Below are positions 22,388 to 37,300 of a stretch of 60,000 nucleotides of DNA, piece by piece. The stretch is taken from NCBI RefSeq assembly GCF_037975245.1, contig NC_092573.1, positions 7,428,501 through 7,488,500 of the forward strand. Direction: 5' to 3'. The position numbers and the translations under genes were made by a program. The notes beneath the pieces were generated by a model. The model saw only the letters and a program-made list of their open reading frames with translations. It did not search any database and was not told the DNA's origin. The first letter of the stretch is position 1. Each line of letters begins with the position of its first letter. The DNA is from Apostichopus japonicus (Eukaryota > Echinodermata > Holothuroidea > Aspidochirotida > Stichopodidae).

Positions 22388-25300
22388 GTAAGCATAACAT
22401 TGGTAAAGTATTATGATATGGGCATTATTAAGTAGATAACAGAGCTATATTGTAGGTCATGGATAACAGTCATGCTACAGTTGCATTCAGTGGAAACTAT
22501 ACATATCCGCACCGCCTTTGTATCGTTCCGTTCTGAGTGTATATGGCATATTATTGTTATTGTATGTTGAAGACCCTCTGTTTCATTTGTTTCAAATTTT
22601 CCATTTGGAAATTAATCATAAAACCAAAAAGAGTTTCTTACTTTTATTTTGCCCGTCTCTTATTGTTCCTGTCTCTTCCAAAGAATCTGATCTACCAACC
22701 TTTGTTGGTTTGCATCACCATGTAGACCTATTTCCTTACTAACCATTTATCGGTTTCAATGTTATATAGATAGTTATATTCCCCTATGTCATCTACCTCA
22801 CAGTACATGCAATGGGAAAGGAACAAGTAAGTTGCTATTAACACATTCATAAACTGGTAAGACTGTGTAGAACAAGCGGTAGGATAGTTTCGATTGCCTT
22901 GCAACCCATAAAAAGATCCAAATCTTCTTTCATTCTTTTGTTTTAATCTGAAATATACAGTAGCATTGATTTTATCTTTACTGTGCAGTATAGTTTTACA
23001 ATCGATGTAAGACCTACACTGCTAAGTTGGTGTTTGTGGATTAAAAGTAGTCTTTTGTTTTGCTCTACTTCCTACCTCTTTATTGGTGACAGGAATGTAA
23101 GTTTGAGACACAAACATTCTGTATTTACTTCGCTCCTCGCTTACCTGTCTCCTCACAACCTTAGCACCCGCTCTACCGTGCCTGTTTTCATCTGAAATTC
23201 TAGTTACTAAAGAAGATGATTAATTATCATTATTGTACAGTTTCATTTTCCTCTCCATTCAAACTGAACACTATCACCAGACTTTAAAAGTTACTTCTGA
23301 GAGTATACAAGCAAACCGTAATACACCATATGTAGTGACATAAGAACATGGTTAGACTAGACACCTTCATTGCAACTGTACTTAATATCTTGTAGAATTT
23401 ATTTTACTGATAAGCTGTTTTATCTACAGTACCAGTAACTTATAACTTCAAGGTGTTATTTGGAGGTTGTATGCTCATTGTGGGGTGTGTTACCATCTCA
23501 AACCAGAGTGTGTGCATTTAGTTGATTTTCTGAAGGTAGGTTGCTATAGAGGGAAAGTGTACAGCAGTGTCCCAGTTGCTACCAGGATGACTTTTAACTG
23601 TGCTGTTGTGTAACATTCACTTTGCTATGACCTCTTTCAAACTTGACATTAAGGGAAGTATTTTTGGTCTCAAAGGTTAATAATTCCTACTGGTCAGACA
23701 CAATACTGACTAAGTTTATGGTTAACCATGGTATATTGGAAGGAATTCCTGTATAACTTCCTGGGTTTCCGTTGGAAGGTCTGAGATGCTGTGTATTGTA
23801 TGATATTCTTATTGTGACTGTATGGCTGGTATATTGACTTCTACAACTGGAGTTCACTATAACACTGTCAGTATGTACAGTGGGTTATGTGGTGTGATTC
23901 GCTATCCAGTGATTGAGGGAATTATTAGCTGGTGATAACATTCGTTGTCGGACGGGTGAGTGCCTTGCTAAGTTTTATTAGTTATCTCGGAATAAGAGGA
24001 TTAATAGAGTGTTATATTAAACGACATGTCAGAGTCAAATACTGAGTTAATTAATTAACTTTGCTTCAGCTGTCCCTAGCAGCAGTTTATTATTGATGGT
24101 TTTGTCTAGCTTGGGACGAATACAAAATAGCACAGTGAAGGAAACCTCATGTTTATTATTTTTTTGTGAAGAATTACGAGTCAGACATATCCTGGAGAGA
24201 TCAACAAACGAAGGGAATGATTAAATAAATATGAACTAGAAAAGATAACATGCAAATTGCGTCTAATAAAGGATAACATACCATTTTGGTTCAAGTAGAT
24301 AGTATTGATTTGTAGAGATATTGAAATAATAAAAGCTGTATCAGCCAAGTATTTTACTACTTTCATTCTGATTGTTGGATGTCCATTAGAAAGATAAAAG
24401 TTTTAAGATGAACACTGTGTATAATCAAGTACTGATATTTCTCCTGGAAAAATTGAATTAGTTGTGATATATACTTGTTGGTAACGATGGCTCATTATAC
24501 TCAAGTCAGTCAGATGCGGTTAAGTCCCTTTCTGTGATTCCTTGAGCTGAATTTGCCTGCCCTTCCTTTCAACAAGAGAGAGCGGTTCGCTGTTCACTTC
24601 CTTTGACAATATTAGCGTAATATCCCTTTTTCCTTTATTTCATTTCCACTGTGCCACAGCAAACTGTTGGATAATGCACTCAGGTCTGGCTCACTGTGTG
24701 TTGCTATCCTAAGGAAAGTGAAAAGGAGAGCTCCACAGCCACCAAACAAGAGGAACTCGATCGCTATAGATCTCACAAACTACGCGAGCCAGAGATTACC
24801 GAAGAGCCCACCGGGTGAAGCATCTACAGACAGTTCTAGTTACAATATCTTTAAAAGATCTTACTCCTTGAAAGGGAAAGGAACCGATTTCTCCGAAGTG
24901 GCGATTGGCGGTTCAAAATTCTTACCAAAGAGACAAGGGGATTCTGTGAAACGTAAAGCTCCGGATATACCCCAGGGAGGGGGGAAAACCCCCAGCGAGA
25001 TGCCCATCAAGAGACACAACCAAACTGACGGTTATCAAACTAACGTACCACACATATCAAGGAGTGATTCTGTGTTATCTAAAACCTTGACAGATGCCAG
25101 AAGAAGGGTAAGTACAGCATAGTATTATAATATTGTTACCAGACATTGATAGTCATTGGCAAGTCCCATTGATATATCATGTACAGGTAGTGTACTAAAT
25201 GTTGTTATGATGTTAAGTGTGTCATAATGGTGTCAATACTATGGTTTGTTTAACTGTCTAACTGTTAATTTGCCAATTGTTATTGGTGTCTTAACAACAG

Positions 25301-28300
25301 GACTGGCTTCTTCTCCTTCATTATGTATATATACCAGTGTGCAGTAACTGTGTTGTTTAGATTCAAACAGTTCATTTCATTGAGGGTCAGTTGCAAGGAC
25401 ACCAATGCTGGCAATAAACTAAAGCATTCTATCGTAGTTTATGACTGTGTGTAAAGAAAGGTATCGAGTGTTATAATATGTGTTGGAAGTGTCTATCATT
25501 TAAATGAACTTTTTAGATTCTTTTCCAGTATGTAAATTATGAAACCATTTTTACATTTGATACCCTGTATAATGTATCCCAAATTTGCTATAGTGTCTGC
25601 CTTATTAGTACACACATTTACACACTACTACTGTACACGTCTGCAAGTCTCACAGTTAGCTAGTATGATTGCTAGTAACCAAAGGTTTAATAGTCCGAAG
25701 TGTTTTAGTAGTTTTGTCTTGTTGTGCATTGGGGATTTAATTGCCTCATATATATTATGTACAGGGAATTATTTATCTGGTACAGCATATATAGCAAAAA
25801 CGCCAAAAATGAATTTCAATATAACTGCAAAGATGTATAGCAGATTTTGTGCACAGTAACCATTTCCTTTGAATTTAAATAGACCAAATTCAGAGTTCCT
25901 TCAGAAACTGCTTGACCAAGATTTGAACACTAAATTAAATTCCCTGAAGTAATATTGAATATGACTGATGATTTATCTCAGATTTCAAACATGAAAGGTG
26001 TGCTTGTCATGTTCAAATTGTGAAAATTAATAGCCTAGTATAAAAAACTTTAAGAAAAGAAATAGGTTGCTTTCAGCCAAGTATTAATTAGTTTTCTTGC
26101 TCTTAGGATTATAGCAATAAGTCAACGGTAACAAGTACGAAAAGCCTCCCATTTGCATTCGTGAGAGTAATATCCTTCACAAACTCCCTTTGTGACATTT
26201 GGATTTCCTGTCTTTGCTTTCCTGTGGCAGAATTTCACGTTTTTAGATATCCTGTCATTAGTCCAGCAAGAATCAGTGATGGGTGTAATTTGAATCTTGT
26301 AGCTAAATATTTGAAAGAGGCCCAAGATGTGACAGCAATTATTTACCAGGGAAGGACTTTTGTCTCATCAAAGATTGCATTATGTGAAGAAATTATTTAA
26401 CCCCCAATTACGGTATATATACGAGATGGTTGCATGAATGTGAGATATCACCACGTAAATAACAGGTTATACTCTGAACACACATTGAAGAGAAAGCTTG
26501 ATTGAAGCTAGTGTTCATTTTAATACAAGGTAAACACATCCATAGGATTTCAAATGAGCTTACAGTGTTGGCTTCCTGACTTACCTTCCTAGCAATTCAG
26601 AATCCACCATATTGGGTACAAGAACCCTGTTTTTTAATTTTTTATGAGGTCATACAGTAGGTCTTGTAAAGACGATGTAGGTCAATGTCTGGCACAATGT
26701 GAACATGTTAGGTCAAAAGTAAGTATGAGTAAAATCAATACACTATTTGGATTCACCAAAGTTATCTAGTGCAAGAAACCTATTCTTATTTGAAGTCAAC
26801 AGAGTCTGAACAGGTTGTACACATAGTAATGCAAAGCATAAAGATTGGATTTACTTTTACTGAGTACACAAGAATCCTATTTCTTTTTTGTGTGGTCAGG
26901 TCGTTACAGATGCACAGTTCTAAATCAAAAGTCTAAAAGCAAGACATACAGTGTCCCCAAAAGTGTTTGGATGAACTAACAGAACATGGGTGCAAGAAGC
27001 ATATTGTATTCAGGGGGAGGCAAGGGGTCATTTGAGGTCAACAGAAGTGAAAGTGTGATAATGTTGCAAATGTGATTACTCCAAAAGGAATAGTGAATGA
27101 TTATCATTCAATGATATCATTCAACCCTCATTTAGTGCAATAAGGAATTATTTGAAGTGTGGGTAACAATGCTACAGTATATAAGATACAAGAAACCATC
27201 TTAGAAGAATTTATCTTTACTTTAGCCCTTTTGTGTAATTTTAGTCAATAGTTTAGTTTTTACATTCTTTCTGACCTGACTGTAATTTACTAGAATAGGA
27301 CAATATTCTACTGGTTGATTAGAAGGGAAAATAATGGCATAATTTATACCTTAACTGCATAACATAACGTTATATCATTAATTTGTTCATTGCAGAGGAG
27401 AGAGGTTGTCAAGATTCATCTTGTTAAAGAGAAAGGCTCTCTTGGTATTGAGATTGCTGGCGGTAAAAACTCAAGCAAAGGAGATGTTGGAATATTTGTG
27501 GCTGAACTGGATGAAGGTAGCCCAGCTGCAAGGTTAGCATATAAAAGACTTTCCAAATGTATTCTGTTTATTGGCTTGTATCAATTGGCTATTAGCCTCA
27601 AAAAAAAGATTCACTGATAACAGATTTTATGAGGATTCCTTGTCTTTTATCATCACATTTGCTAATTGACTATTTCTATGATCAAGGAGGCCCCGGGGCT
27701 TAAAATGTTACCTCTGGCTTTGGGTAGGAGCATTCACTTTCCACATTAACAGTGTCTCATTGTTGCTTGTACACATGTTCGCACATGTACGCACATGTAC
27801 ACACAAGAAGAGCATGATTGTTTGAATTACTTAAAATATTCGGCTGGCCATCTCGATCGTGTCGGTAGATTTTTGGGTAAGGTTTTGGTGTACTGGTTAA
27901 TTTGTGAAGGATAAAGCTGTTTTTTCTTTGCATTCCTCTGCTGAAAGGTGTAATATTCCTGCCTGTTATTGGCATCATTGTGTTCTGTATAATATCAAAC
28001 ATATTTGTGTTATATGGTTACTGTATGTATGTGGTAAATCCAACACAATCTGATTGGCTACCGTGTCCATTGAGGAAAGTTATAAGCTGTAGGAAAAGTT
28101 CTGGAACCTTGTACATGTCACGCACATACTGTAGACTTTATGTTCAGTATATAGCGGTATGCTAGATTGTACTGCAACCATATGATACAGCTCTGAAGTA
28201 AGTTGTAACATTAGGCCACATCTTCACACACTCATCACAAAAAGGGCATGATGTTGACTGAATGAAAACAAAAGCCATTTGTTTTTTTCCTAACGTTGTA

Positions 28301-31300
28301 TAGGACCTGTGAGTTATTAATTCTCTAATATCAGGAAGGTCAGTTCCAGCTTTTGGAACTTAAATGTCTGATTTTGTCAATTCACTCTCATCGAATTTCT
28401 TTTGTTACTAGGTGAATAGCATTAACTAGGAATACAGCTATTGCTTGCCCGGACCAAACAATGGACTTCTCACCTCTTCAGAGATGAGTAAAGTTAACTG
28501 TGTTCATTGTGTGGAACACGCTTTCAGTGATCGCGATAATTGCATTCCATGCAGCTGAAAAGTTAGGTTACTTCGGTCTTTTTAACACTTAAGAGCGCAC
28601 CCTTACTTCAAATCCGCAAGGGCGATTAATTCCCTAAATGTGTACGCTCGCATACCCCAACTTTAAGTCTGTGTGCAGTATTGAGAATAATCCTCCTTTT
28701 CTGGGTTTCTTCAATCCCTCTTGTGTTCTTTAATAAATGTAATGTGAATGGTCGCAGACTTATGGTGACTCAAGATTTCCGGTTAAGTTATATAATATTC
28801 GCTCTATCGAGTTGCAATTGGGCTGGTATTTCTGAACATGCAGTAAGTACGTGTGTTTGTTTGAACATGTATCAGACCGTTGCCTTTCAGAACCGAAACA
28901 CTGCCAAACGTGAACCCATCTCATTTTTCTTTGAACCGATTCGACCAACACTCTGAAAAGCCGCTGTAAAGGTTGTGAGACAAAACAAACTGAACTGAAC
29001 TGAAGGCTAAAACCATTACGTCTGGTCTAGCCTATAATGAAGTTACATTAGCCTACGCATAGACCTTACTAGGTCTTTAGACATAACATTAAATAAATGC
29101 CTTCCATGTTGGATTAGCCTCAAATACGACATGATCAGTAAAACACTGACTAGCTACACCGTTCGCTCATCCATTTGAAGGGTCTGGAAGAAATTTGAAT
29201 CTGGGTGTGGCGGTAATGGTACTGGTACATAGTGGTTTGAATACAGTATACTGTTTATGTGCGATGATAGAACGTTGCGGCGCAGTGGTGAACGGAGTAG
29301 TACAGCACATGTGGCAATATGGCAAAGAACAGGGAAAATGTAAACAGCTGATATGACCTTTTCACGCCTGTGCAGTATATTAATCTCGTAAGCCGACTTA
29401 ATACGAAACTCACTCGTTCTTAAATGTGAACGCATCTTGTTCTAGTTGATCCTCCTCGCGGACTTTCCCTGTGTTCCGTAAATTATGTGAACAACGCCTT
29501 CCGCAAGGTACTATACTGTAGTTTATTACCAGTCATGTGTAGTGATTATGTCAAAGAAATTTATTTCTTAAATGATTCAACTGTATGATGACATGTATAC
29601 ATGTTAACTGACAAAACTACAGCTTACTGATCCAGCTGTTGTTTGCTTTGCCTTTCAATTTCAGCTAATAACCAATGTTGGAAATTATAGTGGTACTTAA
29701 TACAAAGTATTAAATTCAGCTATTAAAAAATATCATTGGTCAGATCCATGGTTTAATATCCCTCTAGATTGATTTCTTCCTGGCTATGTCTCTTCTAACA
29801 CAGGGATGGCCGTTTGCAGAAGGGCGACGAGATTCTAATGATCAATGGGAACAGTCTTCTATCTGTTACCCACCAGGACGTAGTCCAGCTTCTCTCGCAG
29901 TCTGGAAGCATCGTACAGCTAGTCCTGGCACGAAAGGTAAGAATATACATACACAGGTCGTACATCAACTAGTTGTCATTTGAATTATTTAGTTGCTTGT
30001 TTCTCTGAGAGTGATGGTGTTTTTTCTGTGGTTTTGCGTAGCATTTTTGGTGGGTGGAGGAACAGGGAAGGAAAGGGTGGAGGGAGGGGGGGGGAAGGAA
30101 TGGATAGGTGGTAAAGAATGTGGGGGTATGCATGGATTTGGAGTTGTGGACAGCCACGTTTACTTTCAGTCAGTAATCTTATCAAATCCTTTTATGGGAA
30201 GGGAATTCTATAAGAATTTTGTACGCTTGAAATGAGCTCCATGTATAGCTTTTATTAATATATTTTATGTTAGAATTGATTGTAAATTAATTTCAGAGAA
30301 TGATGTAAGTCATATTCAAGGATGCCAATGTCAAGATATGCTGGTCTTAATTTCACAAGTGCCTCTCTGTTCAGATAATTGTTTTACCTAGTTGGATTCA
30401 CAGCAAGTATTAAGGAAATTTGCAGGATCAATTTACTTAATTAAACTAAATGCACAAGGGAAACTGCCCTTAGAGTCACACTGAGTTAAATTGTTCAGTG
30501 ATGAATGAGGGAGCTATACTACTAGCTGAGAGATAGTTTCCTGTAAGTAGCATTCGCTCCAAGGTCAAATCGTTCCCAGCGTGAAATAATTTAACGTGCA
30601 ATGGTACCGCAAGATGATCAGAGATGATGTTTTGTTAGCAGTATAAGCTAACACTATAGTGTGAGAAGCTTGTGATTAGTCTTTCTGATTACCTGTTAAA
30701 GGGGACACAAAACCCAACCATCATTCTTTATCTTATAGGACAGAGATTTTCTGTGGTGAATAACTCCATCAAACTGTGATGAAAGTCTTGCTTTCTCTTT
30801 GGAAGAAATTCTATTTGAAAAGTTACTTCTAGGGGCTTTCATGTTGTAAATCTCTGATGTCATAGTGTCACTGGAATCTAAAACCTTTTAACTTTCTGTT
30901 TATGTTTCTTGTAACATTTTCAAAGTAAAAAATGATTTAAGTGTTGAAACTGAAACTAATACCATCCAAGGTAAATATGATAGATTTGGCATTTGAAAAA
31001 AAACCCATCTCCATTTGCAGAAATGAACATTGTAATAAATAAAGAAGAACAGAACAAAAATGCAGCAGAAAAGTGGTTTGATGATGTCATATTTAGACGT
31101 GATCTTGCGTGAAAGAACATCTCCCAGATTCTCCCACATTAAATTGGATTTTACTTAAAGTAGCTCGCTTCGAGAAGCTGTTCATGACAGTTATCGTTAT
31201 CACTTAGACTAATAATCATGGGTGGGATTGTGTATCCTTATTTAAAGTAATTATCAGTTATTTATAATTGAATGCCAAGCTCGGAGTTTGTAATCTCAAA

Positions 31301-34300
31301 AAAGAGTTAACTGAATGGTTTACGTCATTCATCACTTGTTGATGATACTGTTTACAATAAAAGCATACATGTGTAGGTTTCATTCATTGAGCTAACATAT
31401 TGTCCTGAATTTCACAACTTTTGAGATCACCTATTTACAGTATGAAAGCTTTCTTTTCGAGAATGATGTTAGTCTCCTATTAGATCAGTTTCCCAATATG
31501 TTTTTTTCCTTCCTGAGAGTAAGACTATTCTCACAACTGTCGCATCTGAGATCACCGAGCTATGCGCTTATCTTTTTTCTTACAGAGGAAGAGGAGAAAG
31601 AAGGGTAGATTGAATACTTCGGGGACTTCCAGTACTTCAGACTCCAGTAGTATGTCTAGCCAGTTTTCCACTCCCCGAGGCTCTCCTGCAGTACCTTCTA
31701 AACAGTATCATTCTCAGGAAAGCTTGGCGAGGAGAAGCCCACTGCTAGCTTGTAACTCCTCGGGAGAAGCATCCCCGGGCTCGTATAGTCCCATGCTGCC
31801 TTCGAAATTGACAGCAGAACAGGGGTAAGTTTTTACTAGAATACTGACCAGTGCTGGTTGTTCTAATTGGGCTCTAAAGAATATGTAACAACATCCCTGT
31901 TTTCAGAGCACCCCTTGTTTGTATGTACCCTTGGCAGCAGCAATTGCCTGCTGAGTCCCAAGCGACTGGCTAACATGGTGGTGTGACAGAAAAAATGTCA
32001 CAGCTGGAGGGAACCCTCTTTCAGGAAGACATCAAACCACCTACCTACTCAGTGGAAAGTAAGGTCAAGAGGGACAGATTTCCTGTTGTAAATTTTATAT
32101 TTCCATTATTTTGAAATCATTTTGTAGAAATTTAAATAATGTATACTGTGTTATATGTATGGTCTTTTTGACTGCAGTATATGGCAACAGATGTGCTGTT
32201 ACATGTACATGTGTCATCTCTGTGATGCAGATTATCACTGACTAGCATTTTAAATATCACATAATTTCTTATGCACTGGCAATGTACACTCATGTAAGCT
32301 GATCTGAGCTGGTTAATTTTAGCAATGTGTTTGTAACTAAGGACACAATAAATGAAGGATGTAAGGCAGGCTCTGATTAGAGTGCCTATAGTAAGGTACT
32401 GTTAACACACAGGAAGCTCATCAGAGTGTTAGGCCTTGTAACAGTTGTCAAAAGCTATCATTTCTCTGATGGTTGTAGTAGTCACTTTCGATGACTACAG
32501 GATACCTCCTTTCATTTTGCCACTTAAACTTTTGTATCAGAGTGAAGGGCAAAAGAGCAAAATAAAGCTTTAAATGAAATGGTATGGTCATGTGTGTGGG
32601 TGACTTGTATATGATACATTCAGTAGAGCTATGATAAACTGAAACAGATTGAAGTAATTGTAAAAGAACTGATGTATATCCTGCCCATAAAGAAAATAAA
32701 CATGAAATGAAATGTTATGGTCATGTAGGTGACATGTATGTGAGAGCTATGATAAACTCAAACAGATTGAAGTAATTGTAAAAGATTTGATGTATATCCT
32801 GCTCATAAGGAAAATAAACATTAAATGAAAATATTTTTGAAGTGTCATAATAAGTGTTATGATTTGAGTGCTTGGATGGAAAATCAAGTCAATGGCTCTC
32901 AATGGTAGATGTTTTAACATGATTAAGACACCACACGTTAAGACGAAAGAACAAATAAAGACAGTGCACCATGGAGTAAGATTTGTTTTGACTATTTCTG
33001 CCATGTAAAAATTACAGTGATGACGTCATAACTGTAACCAAGTAATCACGAGAAGAGCTATGCGATTAATCGACTACAAAAGTAAGAGTCGACTATCAGC
33101 ACTACGTAGCCAAAGTGTCGAGCGTAAGGCATTTTCTATTCGCCAAAGCTAAAATTCTGCTCACGAATGGCGAGTTGACGATCGTATTTGTTGATGCCTG
33201 GTAGCTAGTGTTGATGCTTTGTCTTATCTAAAAGTACCTTTTGGATGGATTTATTAATCAGCAAAAGTAGATCAGATAGCTTTACTTTCATAGTAACAAT
33301 CACAGATATGATGATCAACTGATCATACAAAGTTCTTGTGGAATAAAACTGGTATATATCTAAATCATAAATGAAGAGTTTGTACAACATTATGTGTGTC
33401 TTTGTTAACTACTTCACCTAAACTAATTTCATTCACCCATAATATCTGAAACTCTGAGATGATTGACATTAGTTACTTACCTGTCTGGTTGAATAACTGG
33501 AATAAAGCAGGCTCACTCCCATGTTCATTCCCAATTATGCCTCTTTATATGGACTGCCCTTTTTAGCAACTTCCTTTTAATAGCTTTAGGAAATAAATAA
33601 TCAGGTCAGATCCTACTAGCTTACAGTTATTTTGTCATCCAATATTTTGTTTGTTTGAACACCTTGCCACCTCTTTGCATGTATATTTGTATGTGATATC
33701 ATATGAGAATACCCATGGCAGAACCATGCTATCTACAGTATAGTCCAACACAAAATCTCCCTTAAATGTGCAATACAGTATTGGATTAAACTGAGTACAC
33801 TATCTTGCTAATAACCTTGTGGGCCTACTCGTAGCTTGCTACTTATCTCTGTGGGCCTACTCTAGCTTGCTACTCATCTCTGTGGGCCTACTCTAGCTTG
33901 CTACTCATCTCTTTGGTCTATTCTAACTTGCTGCCTCCTGTTTGTGGGCCCAATCTAGCTTGCTACTTGTCTCTATGGGCCCACTGAAGCTTGCTACTCA
34001 TCTCTGTGGGCCTACTCTAGCTTGCTATCCATCGAGCTATGGACCTACTCTAGCTTGCAACTCATCTCTATGGACCTACTCTAGCTTGCTACCCATCACT
34101 GTGGGCCTACACTAGCTTGTTACTCATCTCTGTGGGCCTACTCTAGCTTGCTATCCATCTCTATGGACCTACTCTAGCTTGCAACTCATCTCTATGGACC
34201 TACTCTAGCTTGCTACCCATCTCTATGGCCTATTCTAGCTTGCTACCCATCACTGTGGGACTACTTTAGCTTGCTACTCATCTCTATGGGCCTACTGAGC

Positions 34301-37300
34301 TTGGTAATCATCTCTGTGGACCTATTCCAGCTTGCTTCTCAACTCTGTGGGCCCACTCCAGCTTGCTACTCATCTCTATTGGCCTACTCTAGCTTGCTAC
34401 TTATCTCTATGGGCCTACTCCAGCTTGATACTCATCTCTGTGGGCCCACCTAGCTTGACACTTACCTTCTTATGTGAAATGAAGCTTGATTCGTCCTGCA
34501 ACAACTAGAGGACTTCTTACATATCAAACCATGAAATTAATCAAGTTTCTACATTCTCCCTTTAGAAATTCTATTGTTTTCCTAGAGTTTTGCCTGCCTG
34601 CATAGTAGATCAAAGTTATATGCAGGCACCTCTTTACCATTAAGAGGGGATTTTCTCCGACCTGACCAAGGAAAGAGTTTTTTGCTTTAAAGAACAATTT
34701 TCAGTACTTACCACCCTCAACTATTATAGAGGTCCAAGATTTTCATTTCGGCCTATAGTTCAAAGGTAACCGTTAATACAAACGGTAATGGTTATTGCTA
34801 CTACAAATGGAGAAGGCAACACAGCTCTCTTCTCGACTACTTTAATACTGTTTTGAAATTTTCCTAGTTAATTTTAGCTTTCGTCTTTTTGCTACTTTTC
34901 TGTACTACTAATTAAGTATACCTCTATTTCGTTTACTGCTTCTTTGTTTGTATTTTACCTTTAATTTGTACAGCACTTACGAGCATTTATATTTTATTGG
35001 ATAAGGCGCTTTATAAGTTTGGAATATTATTATTATTATTATATTATAATACAGGTCACTGAAAAGGTTCCTCACTCTGGTTAAGACTTATTCATTGTCT
35101 TATAGTTAAAGTGAAATCATCAAAAGCAAGAGACCTGCAAGTTAGTAGCACTGCTGGAACAAAAATATAATTTTATTTACTGATGTAAGTGTTTGTAGGT
35201 TGGGGAAGAGTCGGGTAGTGACTGCATGCAAGCATGTGATGCCTTAGGGCCCCAGAGGGTATTAATCTTGGTCAGACTGTACAAAGATGTTGTTAACTTT
35301 CACGTTGAATTTAGAAAGTTTTCATGTGAATGTACATACAGTACTGTGTTTTAGATCTGTATTGTACCATATAATGGAAGTAGACACATTCTGTTGATGT
35401 CATCATGACAGTTCATTTTTCAATAGAGAAATATATTGATATCTCTGCATGAAGTAGTGACCAAAATGATATGAACAGATGTTGCTATCTTGTCAGGTCA
35501 TGAGTCATTGTCTGTGTCACATCCTATTTATCAGCTTGTTTACTGGTTGTAGCAATGAAGTAATACATCCTGGTTACCATTTATCAGACTTAATGTCACC
35601 ATACATGTAGTCAAAACTTCCACCATCTTTACAAACCACTTTTGCTTCTTTGAGAATTCACTTTTAGGTGGTAGCAGGAGAGAATCTATACTTGGTATTG
35701 TGTAATAAGGTCAAGTGAATCTTTGATGTATGCAAATTAGATTGGCTAGGAAAGACACCTAGGTACATGTGAGTAACTATATAACAGATTTCTGTACGTT
35801 TGGGCCATGTGTGTATACACAGTGATGAGATTATTGATTGTTGTTTTCTTAACTATGAATTTACATGGGACAGTAGCATAGGTAAACAGTGGCAATACAT
35901 TTCTCTTTTAAATTTACTTTAATGAATCTCCATATTAGGGAAAATAAATCCACAGATGTTTCAAGGGACACTTCTAAAGTAACATAGAAATACAACCTGT
36001 GCTGGTAGCACTATCTGTTAATAGTCTATAACATATCAAGAATAACTGTGCGCATTTAAGTCATGTTTTAGTGGTACCAATGTGTCAAATAATTGTCAAA
36101 CGCTGGATTTCATTCTTCATAATATCAGCTCTGAAAGGCTGACATGGCAATAATTCACCGCTTTCAAGTAGCAGATACTTGACTTTGTTAAAATGTTACT
36201 TGATTTATTGTGGTTTTGTACTTACTTTGTCCATGGATACAGCAATGGATTTCCAAATGCTCATAAAATCAGGCTTTCTATTAGAACATGCTATAAACTT
36301 TCTACTTTCAAAAGTCTACTTAAGACCTATTTTTTGACTTGTTCTTTTGTAAATTAATTTACTTTCTTTGTAACACGCTTTGAGCAGTAACTTTTGTTTA
36401 CTGATTTGGTGCTATATAAGTCTCATTTGTTATTATTATTATTATTATAGAACTGGAACACACATAAGGGATGTGTGTCCTATGCCCCACTGCAGCAGAA
36501 CATTTTGCAACAACACAGGTTAATTCTTAGGGTACAGCCATGAGGACCAGGTGTCTGTACTATTTTATTTAAAAATTCAAATGAGTGATCATTATGAACA
36601 TACATATATGTCCAAAAAATATCCTTTCAGAAGATTTGTGATGCAAATAATTCAAGCTTCATGAAAGTATGGTTTATTAAAATCACAAAATTTTGACAGA
36701 TGTTGATAGCCTAGTGTGAAATTTTGGTTGATAGTAGTGCCCACTGCCCTAACTCCGCTAGTACTTAAGCAATCATTTTCCCCACTAATTTTGGCTTTGT
36801 AATTGCATGGATAAGGAGGATGTCTTAACGAAAGGGTTTCTTCGTATAATACATCATGAACTAGCACATGGAAGAGTTGGTCAAGTCATGACATAAAACA
36901 GTCACAAATGATCCATGTGTTTCCTTTAGTCATTAGTTTAGCTTCTTTGGTAGAAGTAGCTATTGCAAAAGATGATAAGGTTAATACTAACATTACCTAC
37001 TGGACATCTCACCTTCTAATGACACTATGATACCTTAACACTACACAGTGACAAATTGACTCCCATGACCCATGACGTCAAGTTAACATTAGGAAATCTC
37101 CCAAAATGGGATTTTTTGTTTTGTTTTTAGCTGTGCTAGTAGGGGAGGTGGGGTGTGGGGGAGATGTCATCTCTCTGATATAAGGTCAGGTTAATGGTTG
37201 GGTCTGCTTCTCCTTTAGACTGATTTCATTTATAGAAAGTTTTATGAATGTCACCTTGATTATGAACCTTTCTTTTAAGTTGTTTTTGAGCGAATATAGC

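Noticed and set aside
25539-25859. 106-residue forward frame in PDZD2 intron 2
   Set aside because: AT-rich, Cys/Tyr/Phe-rich chance translation. Using it would interrupt the in-frame join 25107|27396.
29154-29435. 93-residue reverse frame in PDZD2 intron 3
   Set aside because: No motif, no splice context and unremarkable composition; likely chance.
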